60,208 nt of DNA from Diplocloster agilis (GCF_019042275.1 NZ_JAHQCW010000037.1:1-60208); one strand, 5' to 3'; shown: positions 43,226-52,933, numbered from the stretch's first letter. A program made the numbers and translations. Notes: generated by a model from the sequence alone, not told the origin.

Positions 43226-44188
43226 ATGAAAAAAGCCTGCTATACCTTTCTCGTACTTTTACTGGTTCTATTTTTGTTCTTCCGCCCCATACAGGCGGTG
43301 GAGGCTTCCACCACCGGCCTGCTGCTGTGGTTTCATACCATTATTCCCACGCTGCTGCCTTTTATCATCCTGTCGAATATCATCATCCGGCTGGATGCCA
43401 TGTCCTATCTGACCTGGTTTCTCTCTCCCGTCCTGACCAGACTGCTGGGGATCAGCAAAAATGGATGCTACGCCGTGATTACCGGCTTTCTCTGCGGTTA
43501 TCCCATGGGCAGTAAGGTCACGGCGGACCTAGTCATGGAACAGCAGATCTCCGCCGTAGAAGGACAGTATCTTTTGAGCTTCTGTAATAATGTAAGCCCC
43601 ATGTTTATCATCAGCTTCATCGTTACGGTCACATTGAAAGATCCAAGCCTTATTATCCCGTTTCTGGTCATTTTATATGCGGCCCCGTTATTTACCGCTT
43701 TTATTCTGAACCCATTTTACCGGCGCCGCATGCGTAACGCTTTGCGGCCGGATCAAAAGAAAAAGGCATCAAGACTTCAAATCAATTTCAAAATCATTGA
43801 TACCTCTATTATGAATGGTTTCGAAACGGTCACCAAGTTAGGCGGCTATATCATTTTATTTGCGATCATCGCCGGTATGGTGTCCTCACTGCCGCTCTCG
43901 CCCGCCTGGATCAAATCCCTCTTTACCGGGATTTTTGAAATCACCAACGGCATTCAGGCCATCGCGTTAACTACTCTTCCCGTTCCGGTGCAATGCCTGA
44001 TGATCCTGTGCGTCACCTCGTTCGGAGGACTGTCCAGTATCGCGCAGACCGAAAGCATGATCAAGGACTCCGGGCTCTCCATCTTACGTTATATCGGCGC
44101 GAAGATCTTATCCACCGGAATCACTCTTCTTCTGGCTGCTCTGTTTCTTCTTCCTCAGATGGGTGCAGTTCTACCCGGTTGGCATTGA
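43226..44188 (+). CDS. ylbJ: sporulation membrane protein YlbJ (SpoVV-like)
   Basis: 320 residues with about eight membrane helices and the nucleoside-recognition (Gate) type repeats of the YlbJ family (LLLWFHTIIPTLLPFIILSN, GFLCGYPMGSKVTADL, LLSFCNNVSPMFIISF). In Bacillus the orthologue SpoVV moves dipicolinic acid across the mother-cell side of the forespore during spore formation. GGGGATGCT precedes the ATG. Its 3' end overlaps the convergent coiled-coil gene by 68 bp. Its presence suggests the host forms spores. Confidence 0.9.
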   Translation: MKKACYTFLVLLLVLFLFFRPIQAVEASTTGLLLWFHTIIPTLLPFIILSNIIIRLDAMSYLTWFLSPVLTRLLGISKNGCYAVITGFLCGYPMGSKVTADLVMEQQISAVEGQYLLSFCNNVSPMFIISFIVTVTLKDPSLIIPFLVILYAAPLFTAFILNPFYRRRMRNALRPDQKKKASRLQINFKIIDTSIMNGFETVTKLGGYIILFAIIAGMVSSLPLSPAWIKSLFTGIFEITNGIQAIALTTLPVPVQCLMILCVTSFGGLSSIAQTESMIKDSGLSILRYIGAKILSTGITLLLAALFLLPQMGAVLPGWH

Positions 44189-44693
44189 TAATATCGTAAT
44201 TATCTTTCAGGGAATTGATAAAATTCTCATATTTTGCCCCGGAGGTATCCAGGGTATGGGCGATGATCTTCTGCAGATTCGCCAGCATCTCATCCGTATA
44301 CTGGATCGCTCCCAGGCGGATGTTGTTGGCGTCCACAGTCGCGTTATCTAACAGCGCCTGGGCCTGATTCGTGGCGTTGGCGATGATCTCGTTGGCCTGG
44401 GTATAGGCCTGCTGCATAATCTCGTGTTCATTGATCAGCTCGTTGGTATGTACGGTCGCTTCCGCGATGATCGCGTTGGCTTTCTCCTGGGCGTCTGCGA
44501 TAATCGCATCCCGGTTGCTGATAATCTTCTGGTATTTTTTGATCTCATCCGGCGTCTTCATCCGCAGCTCCCGAAGCAATTCCTCGATCTCGTCTTTGTT
44601 TACGATGATCTTGCTGTTGGACAACGCCTGGTATTTACAGCTGTCGATGTATTCTTCGATTTCTTCTATAATCTGTTCGATTCTGCTGCTCAT
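44121..44693 (-). CDS. coiled-coil protein of the coaD operon (DivIVA/ATPase-like)
   Basis: 190 residues, almost entirely helical, with heptad-rich Ala/Asn/Gln/Ile/Glu segments ([21 protein letters not shown], then [20 protein letters not shown]) like the coiled coils of DivIVA or F-type ATPase b subunits. No membrane helix. The acidic tail ends [11 protein letters not shown]. It overlaps the coaD stop as ATGA, so translation is coupled. In many Clostridia a protein like this follows coaD (recollection); function unknown, possibly cell-pole or envelope scaffolding. Confidence 0.78.
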   Translation of the reverse strand: MSSRIEQIIEEIEEYIDSCKYQALSNSKIIVNKDEIEELLRELRMKTPDEIKKYQKIISNRDAIIADAQEKANAIIAEATVHTNELINEHEIMQQAYTQANEIIANATNQAQALLDNATVDANNIRLGAIQYTDEMLANLQKIIAHTLDTSGAKYENFINSLKDNYDIINANRVELHPSEEEETEQPEEE

Positions 44694-45190
44694 ATCGCAT
44701 TCTCCTTTTCTAATTTCCGCATTTTTGTCTTTACTTTCTCTACCACCACCGACGGCACAAAACGGGTGATATCACCGCCGTAAGCGGCCACTTCGCGCAC
44801 CGTGGTAGAGCTTAAATAGGCATATTCCAGACTGGTCGTCAGAAACATGGTGTCCACCTGCGGGCACATGATTTTATTCGTCTGGGCCAGCTGCAGCTCA
44901 TAATCAAAATCGGTTACGGCCCGAAGGCCCCGAACCATCACGTTGGCCTTGCAGTCTCTGGCAAAATCCACGGATAATCCCTGAAATGCGGTAATCTCCA
45001 CATTCGGAATCCCTGACGTTACTTCCCTTAACATCTCCACCCGCTCTTCGATCGTAAAGCTGGGGGATTTCGCCCGGTTGTTCAGGACTCCGACGATCAG
45101 CTCATCGACCAGCTTAGCCGACCTCTGGATAATATCCATATGCCCGAAGGTCACCGGATCAAAGCTTCCGGGATAAATCGCTCGAATCAT
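44690..45190 (-). CDS. coaD: pantetheine-phosphate adenylyltransferase
   Basis: 166 residues. It transfers AMP from ATP to 4'-phosphopantetheine, the fourth step of coenzyme A synthesis. The nucleotidyltransferase motif [16 protein letters not shown] (with the TxGH signature) and the C-terminal [19 protein letters not shown] are diagnostic. GGAGAACAATAT precedes the ATG. It follows rsmD by 12 bp in the conserved rsmD-coaD pair. Confidence 0.97.
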   Translation of the reverse strand: MIRAIYPGSFDPVTFGHMDIIQRSAKLVDELIVGVLNNRAKSPSFTIEERVEMLREVTSGIPNVEITAFQGLSVDFARDCKANVMVRGLRAVTDFDYELQLAQTNKIMCPQVDTMFLTTSLEYAYLSSTTVREVAAYGGDITRFVPSVVVEKVKTKMRKLEKENAI

Positions 45191-45202
45191 ATATTGTTCT
45201 CC

Positions 45203-45754
45203 TTATACCTGCTCCGCAAAAATATGCTTATTGGTTTTGTATCTTTTTTCTTTTATCATCTGAAATCCCAACGATTCCATGTAGGAAAAATCGGTCTCGA
45301 GCGACGCTTCGATCACAAGCAGCGTATCCGCATCCACCAGAGAAGAACCTTTTAACGCCTGCAATACCTGCTTTTCATATTCCTTACCATAGGGCGGGTC
45401 CATAAAGATCACGGTAAACGCCGGCTGTCCGTTAAGAGACCGGATTCCGGCAAGCACATCCATGGGCAGCACCCTGGCGCGCTTTGAAAGCCCCGTAAAC
45501 AAAAGATTTTCCTGAATACAGGCAAGGGCCCGTCTGTTATTTTCCACAAACACAGCCTGCGCGGCCCCCCGGCTTAAAGCCTCGATTCCTATCGCCCCGC
45601 TTCCGCTGAACAGATCCAAAAAACGGCTGTCAACCAGAGACGGAGCTATCACATTAAACAGAGTCTCTTTGATTCTATCGGTGGTGGGCCTGGTATCCAT
45701 GCCCGGCACCGTCTTTAACGGCAGCCTTTTCGCTGTTCCTGCTATCACTCGCAT
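45203..45754 (-). CDS. rsmD: 16S rRNA (guanine966-N2)-methyltransferase
   Basis: 183 residues. SAM-binding motif LDLFSGSGAIGIEALSRGA and catalytic motif MDPPYGKEYE fit the RsmD family. The N-terminal RVIAGTAKRLPLKTVPGMDTRPTTDR is typical. It methylates N2 of G966 in 16S rRNA. It is the first gene of the rsmD-coaD-coiled-coil operon. Confidence 0.95.
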   Translation of the reverse strand: MRVIAGTAKRLPLKTVPGMDTRPTTDRIKETLFNVIAPSLVDSRFLDLFSGSGAIGIEALSRGAAQAVFVENNRRALACIQENLLFTGLSKRARVLPMDVLAGIRSLNGQPAFTVIFMDPPYGKEYEKQVLQALKGSSLVDADTLLVIEASLETDFSYMESLGFQMIKEKRYKTNKHIFAEQV

Positions 45755-45847
45755 CGTTTCGGTTCCATTTCCAAAAATAAAAGTTGGCTTTTAGAAAACT
45801 TTTCGCCTGTTTCCATTATATGGTTGCCCATGGCCGCTGTCAAGTTT

Positions 45848-47299
45848 TTACACCGGTTCCCCCAGGTAATAAAATCCTCTGCACTCGGTCAGTTTCACGT
45901 CCAGGATCTTGCCGATCATGGAAGCATCCCCCGGCAGATGCACCACAGTGTTGTGGGAAAGCCGCCCGGTTACCAGGGAGGCGTCCTGACGGTTGATTTC
46001 TTCAACCAGAACCTGCTGTACGGTCCCCACATGTCTTGCCGTTACCTGGCGGGAAATTTCCTGCACTTCTTTTAACAGCCGGTCAAACCGTTCCTTCGCC
46101 ACATCTTCCGGCACCTGGTCCGGCATGGAAGCCGCAGGCGTTCCGGTCCGCTTGGAATACAGGAAGGTAAAGGCGCTGTCATAGCGCACCTTCCGAACTA
46201 CATCCATCGTTTCCAGGAAATCCTCTTGCGTCTCCCCCGGAAATCCCACGATAATATCCGTGGTCAGCGAGATATCCGGCACACCGGCCCGGATACGTTC
46301 CACCAGATCCAGATACTGTTCCTTCGTATATCGCCGGTTCATCTCTTTTAACACTCTGGTGCTGCCGGACTGAAGCGGCAGATGTAGATGCTTGCAGATT
46401 TTATCCGAACTCCCCATCACTTCGATCAGCTCATCCGACAGATCTTTTGGATGGGAGGTCATAAAGCGGATCCGTTTCAAACCGTCTATCTTTTCGATTT
46501 CCCGCAACAGGGCGGCGAACGTCATCGGCGTATCCAGGGTCTTCCCATAGGAATTCACATTTTGTCCCAGCAGCATGACTTCGGTCACGCCGTCTTGGGC
46601 CATCCGCCGGATTTCATTTAAGATATCCTCCGGCTCCCGGCTTCTCTCCCGCCCGCGTACGTAGGGCACGATACAGTAGCTGCAGAAATTATTACAGCCA
46701 AACATAATATTGATGCCCGATTTAAAGGAATATTTTCTCCGGTTGGGCAGATCTTCCACCACCAGGTCCGTGTCCTTCCAGATGTCGACGACCATGTCCG
46801 CCGCCTCGATCCTGGTTACCATCAGCTCCGCCAGCTTGAATATATTGTGCGTTCCAAACAAAATGTCCACAAAGCGGTAGCTCTTGCGGATCTTCTCCAC
46901 GACCTCAGGCTCCTGCATCATACAGCCGCACAGGGCAATCATCATATGGGGATGGTCTTTTTTCCAGTGATTCAGGGTACCCAGTCTTCCGTATACCTTC
47001 TGATTCGCATTCTCTCTTACGGTACAGGTATTATATAATACAAAATCCGCTTCCTCCGAATCAATCTGCTCATATCCCGCTTCCCTTAGAATCCCGGCCA
47101 GTTTTTCCGAATCCCGGGCATTCATCTGACAGCCGAAAGTCTGGATCGACGCGGTAAGGGGCCGTCCAAGCGCAAGGCTCTTTTCCTCCACATACGCCCT
47201 AAGCCTTGCCATATAATAATATTGGCGCTGCGGCTCGCTCTGGGGCGGCTGTCCGCCGCCATTTTTCCATCCGCTATCGTTTCTATCATTGATATCCAT
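45848..47299 (-). CDS. miaB: tRNA-2-methylthio-N6-dimethylallyladenosine synthase
   Basis: About 483 residues. The N-terminal UPF0004 domain has Cys in TFGCQMNARDSEKL and further Cys residues that hold the auxiliary cluster. The radical SAM motif is GCNNFCSYCIVPYVRGRE and the C-terminal TRAM domain binds tRNA. It adds a methylthio group to i6A37. AGGAGGAAAA precedes two consecutive ATGs (47302 and 47299), and the second has the better spacing. Extended N-terminal Gly/Pro/Gln-rich tail (about 30 residues) is longer than in most relatives. Confidence 0.95.
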   Translation of the reverse strand: MDINDRNDSGWKNGGGQPPQSEPQRQYYYMARLRAYVEEKSLALGRPLTASIQTFGCQMNARDSEKLAGILREAGYEQIDSEEADFVLYNTCTVRENANQKVYGRLGTLNHWKKDHPHMMIALCGCMMQEPEVVEKIRKSYRFVDILFGTHNIFKLAELMVTRIEAADMVVDIWKDTDLVVEDLPNRRKYSFKSGINIMFGCNNFCSYCIVPYVRGRERSREPEDILNEIRRMAQDGVTEVMLLGQNVNSYGKTLDTPMTFAALLREIEKIDGLKRIRFMTSHPKDLSDELIEVMGSSDKICKHLHLPLQSGSTRVLKEMNRRYTKEQYLDLVERIRAGVPDISLTTDIIVGFPGETQEDFLETMDVVRKVRYDSAFTFLYSKRTGTPAASMPDQVPEDVAKERFDRLLKEVQEISRQVTARHVGTVQQVLVEEINRQDASLVTGRLSHNTVVHLPGDASMIGKILDVKLTECRGFYYLGEPV

Positions 47300-47312
47300 C
47301 ATTTTTCCTCCA

Positions 47313-48146
47313 TTATGCAATACTGTCGTGTATGGTAAGGCCCAGCAGCCCCAGGGCATTCTCAGAAAATATCATCTGCTTCTCTTTCTCCGTCAAGGAC
47401 AGTCCGTTTATAAAATCAACCGTATCTTTCTGTCCATTCCAGGGGCTGTCCGAAGCCATCAATATCCGGTCCGCCCCATGGGCCCGTATTAACATCTCCA
47501 CCTGATCCGCCGGCATATGTCCGGCCACAAACCCGGTATCCAGCCAGACATTCTCACCGGCCAGATATTCCATGGTCTCCTCCCATTCCCGGAATCCGCC
47601 CAGATGGGCCAGCACCAGTTTCTTGGGCTGTACCTCATGGAGCATCCGGCGCGCCATTCTTGGAAGGCAGTGCAGCGTCTGTTCCCGGTCACTCTCCGAA
47701 CCGCTGTGAATCACAATGACAAGCCCCAGCTCCGACGCGTAGGAAATCAGCCGCAGCATAGAAATATCATCGATATAGAGCTGCTGATATTCCGGGTGAA
47801 GCTTAATGCCTTTAAGCCCCAGCGCCTTCACCATCTTAAGCTCTTCTTTATAATGCTCGCTGAGTGGATGCACCGCCCCAAAGGACAGGATCTGCCCCAC
47901 GGAATGATCGAAAGCCTCCGGCGTAACCTCCCGGGCAAACCGGTTAATCGACTGCACCTGTCCTGCCCTGGTGATCACAGGGAGCACCACCGATATGTGT
48001 ACGCCCGCCTCTTCCATGGACGCCTTAAGTCCCGAAACCGTGGCATCCGTATACGGTTTTAATCCATAATTCCCCGCCAGCTTCTCCAGGGTACTCCCGG
48101 CAATCCGATCGGGATAAATATGTGTATGAAAATCTATCTTCATCAT
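47313..48146 (-). CDS. amidohydrolase-family metal-dependent hydrolase
   Basis: 277 residues of the amidohydrolase-2 type TIM barrel. N-terminal DFHTHIYPDR provides two metal-ligand His residues. Later motifs include KLHPEYQQLY, VIHSGSESDREQ, LAHLGG and MASDSPWNGQ (Asp). It could hydrolyse or decarboxylate a small organic acid (ACMSD-like) but the substrate is not predictable. AAAGGTGGTACCGG precedes the ATG. It overlaps the non-coding head of miaB by a few bases and is probably co-transcribed. Confidence 0.88.
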   Translation of the reverse strand: MMKIDFHTHIYPDRIAGSTLEKLAGNYGLKPYTDATVSGLKASMEEAGVHISVVLPVITRAGQVQSINRFAREVTPEAFDHSVGQILSFGAVHPLSEHYKEELKMVKALGLKGIKLHPEYQQLYIDDISMLRLISYASELGLVIVIHSGSESDREQTLHCLPRMARRMLHEVQPKKLVLAHLGGFREWEETMEYLAGENVWLDTGFVAGHMPADQVEMLIRAHGADRILMASDSPWNGQKDTVDFINGLSLTEKEKQMIFSENALGLLGLTIHDSIA

Positions 48147-48195
48147 CCGGTACCACCTTTACAATTTCCTATTTTACACAGGAATGCCCTGCATT

Positions 48196-49899
48196 TCAAT
48201 CAAAAAGGCGCTGATCCAGCCCTTTAATTTCTAATTTTTCCCGGTACATGTTCGCATCGGCTCTGCTGAACAGCCGGTTGAATTTAATTTCTTTTCCTTC
48301 TTCCATTGTTTCGAAGGCATACCCGCAGGCATATTTTAACTCAAACCTGGAATCTGGTTCCTGCTTCTCCACGGTTTCCCGCAGAATCCTGATCCCCTCC
48401 TGTATGGACTCTTCCCGCTGATTTACAAACCATACCGCGAATTCGTCACCGCCGATACGGTAAGTCTTTCCCAGGCCTTCAAAAGCCTCCATCAGGCATT
48501 TGGCAAAACCGATAATCATTTTATCGCCTACCCGATGCCCATAGGTATCGTTGGTGCTCTTCAGATCATTCAGATCACAGACAACGACCGCTACCGTTTC
48601 TATGCCCTCCTGCTCCTGTAAATCTTTTTCAGTCTGGACATCAAAAGCCGTCCGGTTTCCCAGCATCGTCATGGAATCCAGGTACGCCAGCTTCCGGTAA
48701 GCGGCCGCTTCCGCCCTGGTATTCACAAGCAGCAAACTCTTTTTCAAAGTTGAAAATCCCAGCACGACAATGAACCCTAACAGGCCGATTCTGAAATACA
48801 GGGAATTGTTATCGTGGGATGAAAAATAAAATTTTACAATACTGAAAATACCCGCCGCGCATAAAATCACCAGTCCGGTCAGCAATCCCCGGATCTCACG
48901 ATTATGATACACCTTTTTCTCCCGATAACACAGAATCCCGATACAGCCGATACTGAACAGCATCAACAGATGGGTCATTAGATTGGTTTCAAACAGTTCC
49001 GCGGCCCCCAGAATATATATAATGGTTGACAGGACAAAGTTCAATACAAACAGCAGGCTCAGCACATTTAACAGACGCTTTCCGCCCACAAATATCTGGC
49101 GGATATACTGCAGAAACGGAATGGTCATCAGCATAAAAGCAAAGAAGGAACCGATATAGATGACCGGCGCTTTTCCGTACCACAGCTGCATAACATTGGA
49201 GTCGGTCAGAATCCAGGCCGCGGCCAGCAGGGAAAATACTCCCAGATAAAAGAAACTGCTTCCATTGGACGGATATTTCTTTGTATTCATATATACGCCG
49301 GCAACTATAAAGGTAATCCCCAGCAGGACGATGATAAAACAAAAACAAAGGGAACTGAAATTTTGCTGGAATAAGTTAAAAACCGCCGCGCTTTTGGTAC
49401 CCAGGTACACCGGATAAAAATTGTAATTATAATGCCGGAATTTACCGGGACAGACCGCGCGGATACTGAGCTGTTTCCCCTGCGCGTCCTTGGGGACCGG
49501 AATTAGATTCGTCACCGATCCAAAGACATCCCCAAACGGCGTGTGATCCCGGTTTCCATATTCGTAAATCAGCCGCCCTTCCAGATACACCTGTATATTC
49601 TGGTGATCGGCGATATACATGATGACGCCTTCTGCCGGCAGTTCATCGGGCAGGAGGCAGGACAGCAGGACTTCTTCTCCTTCTTCCAGGGTTAAGGAAA
49701 AAGGAAACCGGGTAATAGCATGGGATTCTTCTCCCACGGTATAAGTCCAGCCTTTCGAAAGCGGCTCCACGCCGTCCTGTATCAGCTGCACATTCTGAGT
49801 CTGAAAATGGCCTGCCACCCACAACAGCACCGCTATGGCCGCTATACAGACAATTCCGATTAAGAAGGGCATGACCCGCTCTTTTTTATTTTTTATCAT
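48196..49899 (-). CDS. diguanylate cyclase with extracytoplasmic sensor domain
   Basis: About 567 residues. After an N-terminal helix (about 10-28) comes an outside beta domain (about 30-180) like 7TMR-DISM sensors. About seven membrane helices follow (185-385), then a cytoplasmic GGDEF domain (about 405-567) with GGDEFAVWF. The active-site motif is intact, so it probably makes cyclic di-GMP in response to an external signal. I used the ATG at 49899, 9 nt after GAAGGG; an ATG at 49908 is too close to the site. It follows the CorA gene by a few bases. Confidence 0.9.
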   Translation of the reverse strand: MIKNKKERVMPFLIGIVCIAAIAVLLWVAGHFQTQNVQLIQDGVEPLSKGWTYTVGEESHAITRFPFSLTLEEGEEVLLSCLLPDELPAEGVIMYIADHQNIQVYLEGRLIYEYGNRDHTPFGDVFGSVTNLIPVPKDAQGKQLSIRAVCPGKFRHYNYNFYPVYLGTKSAAVFNLFQQNFSSLCFCFIIVLLGITFIVAGVYMNTKKYPSNGSSFFYLGVFSLLAAAWILTDSNVMQLWYGKAPVIYIGSFFAFMLMTIPFLQYIRQIFVGGKRLLNVLSLLFVLNFVLSTIIYILGAAELFETNLMTHLLMLFSIGCIGILCYREKKVYHNREIRGLLTGLVILCAAGIFSIVKFYFSSHDNNSLYFRIGLLGFIVVLGFSTLKKSLLLVNTRAEAAAYRKLAYLDSMTMLGNRTAFDVQTEKDLQEQEGIETVAVVVCDLNDLKSTNDTYGHRVGDKMIIGFAKCLMEAFEGLGKTYRIGGDEFAVWFVNQREESIQEGIRILRETVEKQEPDSRFELKYACGYAFETMEEGKEIKFNRLFSRADANMYREKLEIKGLDQRLFD

Positions 49900-49912
49900 A
49901 GATGTCATCCCT

Positions 49913-50842
49913 TCAGAAGAACTTTTTCTTCTTAAATATCCAAATACAGATCAGAAGGATCAATGCGCTGACGAATATAACCAGCGGATATCCAAACCTC
50001 CAGCTGAGCTCCGGCATCCCCGCGAAATTCATTCCGTACCAGCCGGTAATCAAAGTCAACGGCAGGAAAATCGTCGTTACGCCGGTCAGGAACTTCATGA
50101 TCGTGTTCTGTTTTACATCCACCTGGGCCTGGTAAAATTCCCGGACCTGCATGGAATATTCACGCAGCATCTGGCATTCGCCGTACAGACGGCTCATTTT
50201 GTCCGACAGATAGCGAAAGTAACGGTTTTCCGCGAAGAAATCGTTCTCACTGTCCTGAAAACAATCTGCCAGATCCTGAAACTGGGCATAATAATTATGC
50301 AGATATAGCAGTTCCTTGCGGATATGTACCATCTGATGGTTAAAATCCGCCACCTCCCCATCCATCGCACGCTCTTCCAGCTCCGTAATCCGGTCCTCCA
50401 GCTCTCCCAGATATTCCAGATCGTTTTGCACAAAGCTCTCCAGAAGTTCTGCCAGCAGTCGCTCCAGTGTCAGCGGCCGCCCGCCGTATCTGGGCGTGAA
50501 GGAGGAAAGCAGTACGGCCGCCGCCTCGTTTTGCACCACAATTACCAGGAGCTTCTGTCTGATCAGCATGGTAAGCTTGGCATACTCTTTCCGGATATTT
50601 TTCTGCAGGGGAATATGAAAGGTGCAGAACAAATAATCTTCATAATCCGTAAACTTTATAAAGCGGACCGCATTACCGGCTTCCAGCAGCTTTTGCTGTT
50701 CTCCCGTCATCACCTTTAACCGTTCCGCCTCCGGCTCGTCAACTACGGCGATGCTGACCGCCGCCTCCGGACTTGGAAAGCGCTCTGTCTCGTATATTTT
50801 ATCTTTTATACCGTAATAATGGTTCGGCCGGAATACAGCCAT
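49913..50842 (-). CDS. CorA-family divalent cation transporter
   Basis: 309 residues. A large cytoplasmic N-terminal domain (about 1-245) is followed by two C-terminal membrane helices (about 250-270 and 283-303). The selectivity motif GMN is present in GWYGMNFAGMP between them. It forms a pentameric channel for Mg2+ or other divalent ions. AAAGGAGCGGATCGT precedes the ATG. It lies just upstream of the GGDEF gene. Confidence 0.93.
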   Translation of the reverse strand: MAVFRPNHYYGIKDKIYETERFPSPEAAVSIAVVDEPEAERLKVMTGEQQKLLEAGNAVRFIKFTDYEDYLFCTFHIPLQKNIRKEYAKLTMLIRQKLLVIVVQNEAAAVLLSSFTPRYGGRPLTLERLLAELLESFVQNDLEYLGELEDRITELEERAMDGEVADFNHQMVHIRKELLYLHNYYAQFQDLADCFQDSENDFFAENRYFRYLSDKMSRLYGECQMLREYSMQVREFYQAQVDVKQNTIMKFLTGVTTIFLPLTLITGWYGMNFAGMPELSWRFGYPLVIFVSALILLICIWIFKKKKFF

Positions 50843-50953
50843 ACGATCCGCTCCTTTTTTGTGTCATCCTGTTTTTCCGCAAACAATACTATTTCAGTTT
50901 ATCTCCTGGGCCTGTAAAAGTCAATTCCGCCTTACCGGTCAGATTTGTGAACC

Positions 50954-52438
50954 TTACCGGTCCAAACTTATGGAACCGGTAGCGGTGTGATCCAGAAACG
51001 TTTTATCGTGTTCCACCAAAATCATGGTCGGCTTGAATTTTAAAATCAGCTCCTCCAGTTGAATCCTGGACAGCACGTCGATATAATTAAGGGGTTCATC
51101 CCAAATATACAGATGCGCCGGCGTACACAGACTTTTGGCAAGGAGTATTTTCTTCTTCTGGCCCGCGCTGAATGATTCGATCCGTTTTTCGAACTGCCCC
51201 CTTGAAAAATCCAATTTACGCAGAACAGCTTTAAAAAGAGTTTCATCCAGATTATTTTGCTCCACAAAGTCCGCCAGTTCCCCCTTTAAAAAAGAAGTAT
51301 CCTGCTCCACATAAGAGATGATAAGCCCGTTTGCTTCTGTCAGCTGTCCCCGGTGGGGAATCTCATAACCGGCCAGGAGCTTTAGTATGCTGGACTTTCC
51401 GGCTCCGTTGCGTCCGGTCAGCGCAATCCGGTCGCCGGCGTTTACGGTAAAATCCAAGGGCCCGCATACCTGCTTCTGAGAGTAGGCGATCTCAATCCCC
51501 GACGCTTCCATCAGCCTCCTGCTGTGATGCGGTAACGGATGAAGGATCAGCTCAGGAGCTTTCTCCACATTTTTCAGCAGGCCGGCCTTATCCTCCGCCG
51601 CTTTCTCCCTGCGGGCCTCCGCCGCCTTCGCCCGCTTCATCATCTTTTCCGCCTTGTGCCCGATAAATCCCCGGTCCGGCCGAAGCCCGGAATTCCGGGT
51701 ACCGTACTTCGTCTTTTCCACCGCGTCAGACCAGCCTGCGCTTCGTCTGGACGCTTCGGTCAGATGGCGGATTTCTTTTTTCAGCTTCTCATTTTCCGCC
51801 AGCTCATAGTTGGTCTGATATTCCATATTCTGCCGCCAGCTGGAAAAATTCCCCTGCTGAATCTCAATATTCGTCTTGTTGATCGAGAGAATGTGATCGA
51901 TACAGCGGTCCAGAAACGCCCTGTCATGGGATACCAGAATAAAGCCCTTCTTTTTATCCAAATAAGCGCTGACCACCTCCCGGGCATGCAGATCCAGATG
52001 ATTGGTCGGTTCATCGATCAGCAGAAAATGATTTTCCCGCAGAAACAAAACGGCCAGCATGACCTTGGTCTGTTCCCCGTTGCTCAGAGTGCCAAAAGGA
52101 CGGTACAACACATCCTCCTCCAGTTCCAGCAGCGAAAGCTCCCGGCTCAGTTTCCAGTACTCATAATCCGGCAGGATTTCCTCCACAAGCTCCAGCGTAT
52201 CCATCCCATAATCCGTCACTTCAAATGGAAAATAATCGAACGCCACCGAAGTAGAAATCGTCCCCTGATATTCGTACTGCCCCATGAGCAGCCTCAGGAA
52301 TGTGGTCTTTCCCCGGCCATTCCTGCCTGTGAAACCCAGCTTCCAATCCGTATCGATCTGAAACGACACATTCTCAAAAATGGGGTCGTAACTCCCCTCA
52401 TATTCAAACGTTAAATTTGTCACACGTATCAATGACAT
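50954..52438 (-). CDS. Lsa-type ABC-F ribosome-protection protein
   Basis: About 494 residues with two nucleotide-binding domains and no membrane helices. Walker A motifs are GRNGRGKTT and GRNGAGKSS, signatures LSNGEQTK and FSAGQKKK, and Walker B motifs are FLLIDEPTNHLD and LYIWDEPLNYID. The linker between them (about 190-280) reaches into the peptidyl-transferase centre and removes lincosamides, streptogramin A or pleuromutilins in the Lsa/Vga group. N-terminal MSLIRVTNLTFEYEGSYDPI matches Lsa proteins. The ATG at 52438 has the better spacing after GGAGG. A 300-nt leader with an attenuator precedes it. Resistance spectrum cannot be set by sequence alone. Confidence 0.92.
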   Translation of the reverse strand: MSLIRVTNLTFEYEGSYDPIFENVSFQIDTDWKLGFTGRNGRGKTTFLRLLMGQYEYQGTISTSVAFDYFPFEVTDYGMDTLELVEEILPDYEYWKLSRELSLLELEEDVLYRPFGTLSNGEQTKVMLAVLFLRENHFLLIDEPTNHLDLHAREVVSAYLDKKKGFILVSHDRAFLDRCIDHILSINKTNIEIQQGNFSSWRQNMEYQTNYELAENEKLKKEIRHLTEASRRSAGWSDAVEKTKYGTRNSGLRPDRGFIGHKAEKMMKRAKAAEARREKAAEDKAGLLKNVEKAPELILHPLPHHSRRLMEASGIEIAYSQKQVCGPLDFTVNAGDRIALTGRNGAGKSSILKLLAGYEIPHRGQLTEANGLIISYVEQDTSFLKGELADFVEQNNLDETLFKAVLRKLDFSRGQFEKRIESFSAGQKKKILLAKSLCTPAHLYIWDEPLNYIDVLSRIQLEELILKFKPTMILVEHDKTFLDHTATGSISLDR

Positions 52439-52738
52439 CATATACCTCCGTTTCCTGCACCTGTGCGCATAACCCTAATTTTTACGCAAAAAAATGATGC
52501 AAGAAAGCCGCTTCCCGCATCCATACCAGCGCAGTCCGGGCCCGCCTGAAAAACTTCCCGGCGAACCGAACAGACCCATATGATATCGATCAATAAAAAA
52601 GAGGAAAAGAATACAGCCTTCTTGCCCGAAACAGCCAAAAACACCGGTTCTCACCGGTTCCTGACATATTCCGTTTATTCAACTACTTATTAGCAAGAAG
52701 TAATCCGCATCTTTCCACCCCGTTCTATTTTAGAATCT
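52439..52738 (-). promoter_or_regulatory. long attenuator-like leader of the ABC-F gene
   Basis: From a predicted start near 52738 the transcript runs about 300 nt before the ATG. It holds a candidate 25-codon leader peptide (52667-52590, starting MSGTGENRCFWLFRARRLYS), a small ACCGGT hairpin with a T run (about 52643-52660), and a stronger terminator hairpin close to the gene. This layout is that of ribosome-stalling attenuation in other antibiotic-resistance ABC-F genes (for example Listeria lmo0919). The leader peptide start has only a weak ribosome site. Confidence 0.6.
52487..52520 (-). terminator. attenuator terminator upstream of the ABC-F gene
   Basis: On the minus strand ATGCGGGAAG (52520-52511) pairs with TTTCTTGCAT (52506-52497) including G-T pairs, followed by CATTTTTTT. 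It lies about 50 nt before the start codon. Confidence 0.7.
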
Positions 52739-52744
52739 ATCACG

Positions 52745-52773
52745 ATTATAAACTCCCCTACTCCCCTTGTCAA
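52745..52773 (-). promoter_or_regulatory. consensus promoter of the ABC-F gene
   Basis: TTGACA (52773-52768), a 17-bp spacer and TATAAT (52750-52745) form a perfect sigma-A promoter. Such strength upstream of a terminator fits control by attenuation. Confidence 0.85.
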
Positions 52774-52819
52774 CTGCCTGTTTTCCTATACGTTTTCCAT
52801 GCCTTCCCCAACCCCTGTC

Positions 52820-52848
52820 TTGTCATATTTCGCAAAATATGGTTTAAT
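52820..52848 (+). promoter_or_regulatory. promoter of the YbaK-like gene
   Basis: TTGTCA (52820-52825), a 17-bp spacer and TTTAAT (52843-52848). The leader that follows contains three short repeats CGTTCTAYATTC (about 52864-52912). Confidence 0.6.
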
Positions 52849-52933
52849 GGTCTATAAATTCAACGTTCTATATTCAGCGTTCTATATTCGCTCCAGAGCG
52901 TTCTACATTCACTACAGAAAAGAGGTCTCTATC

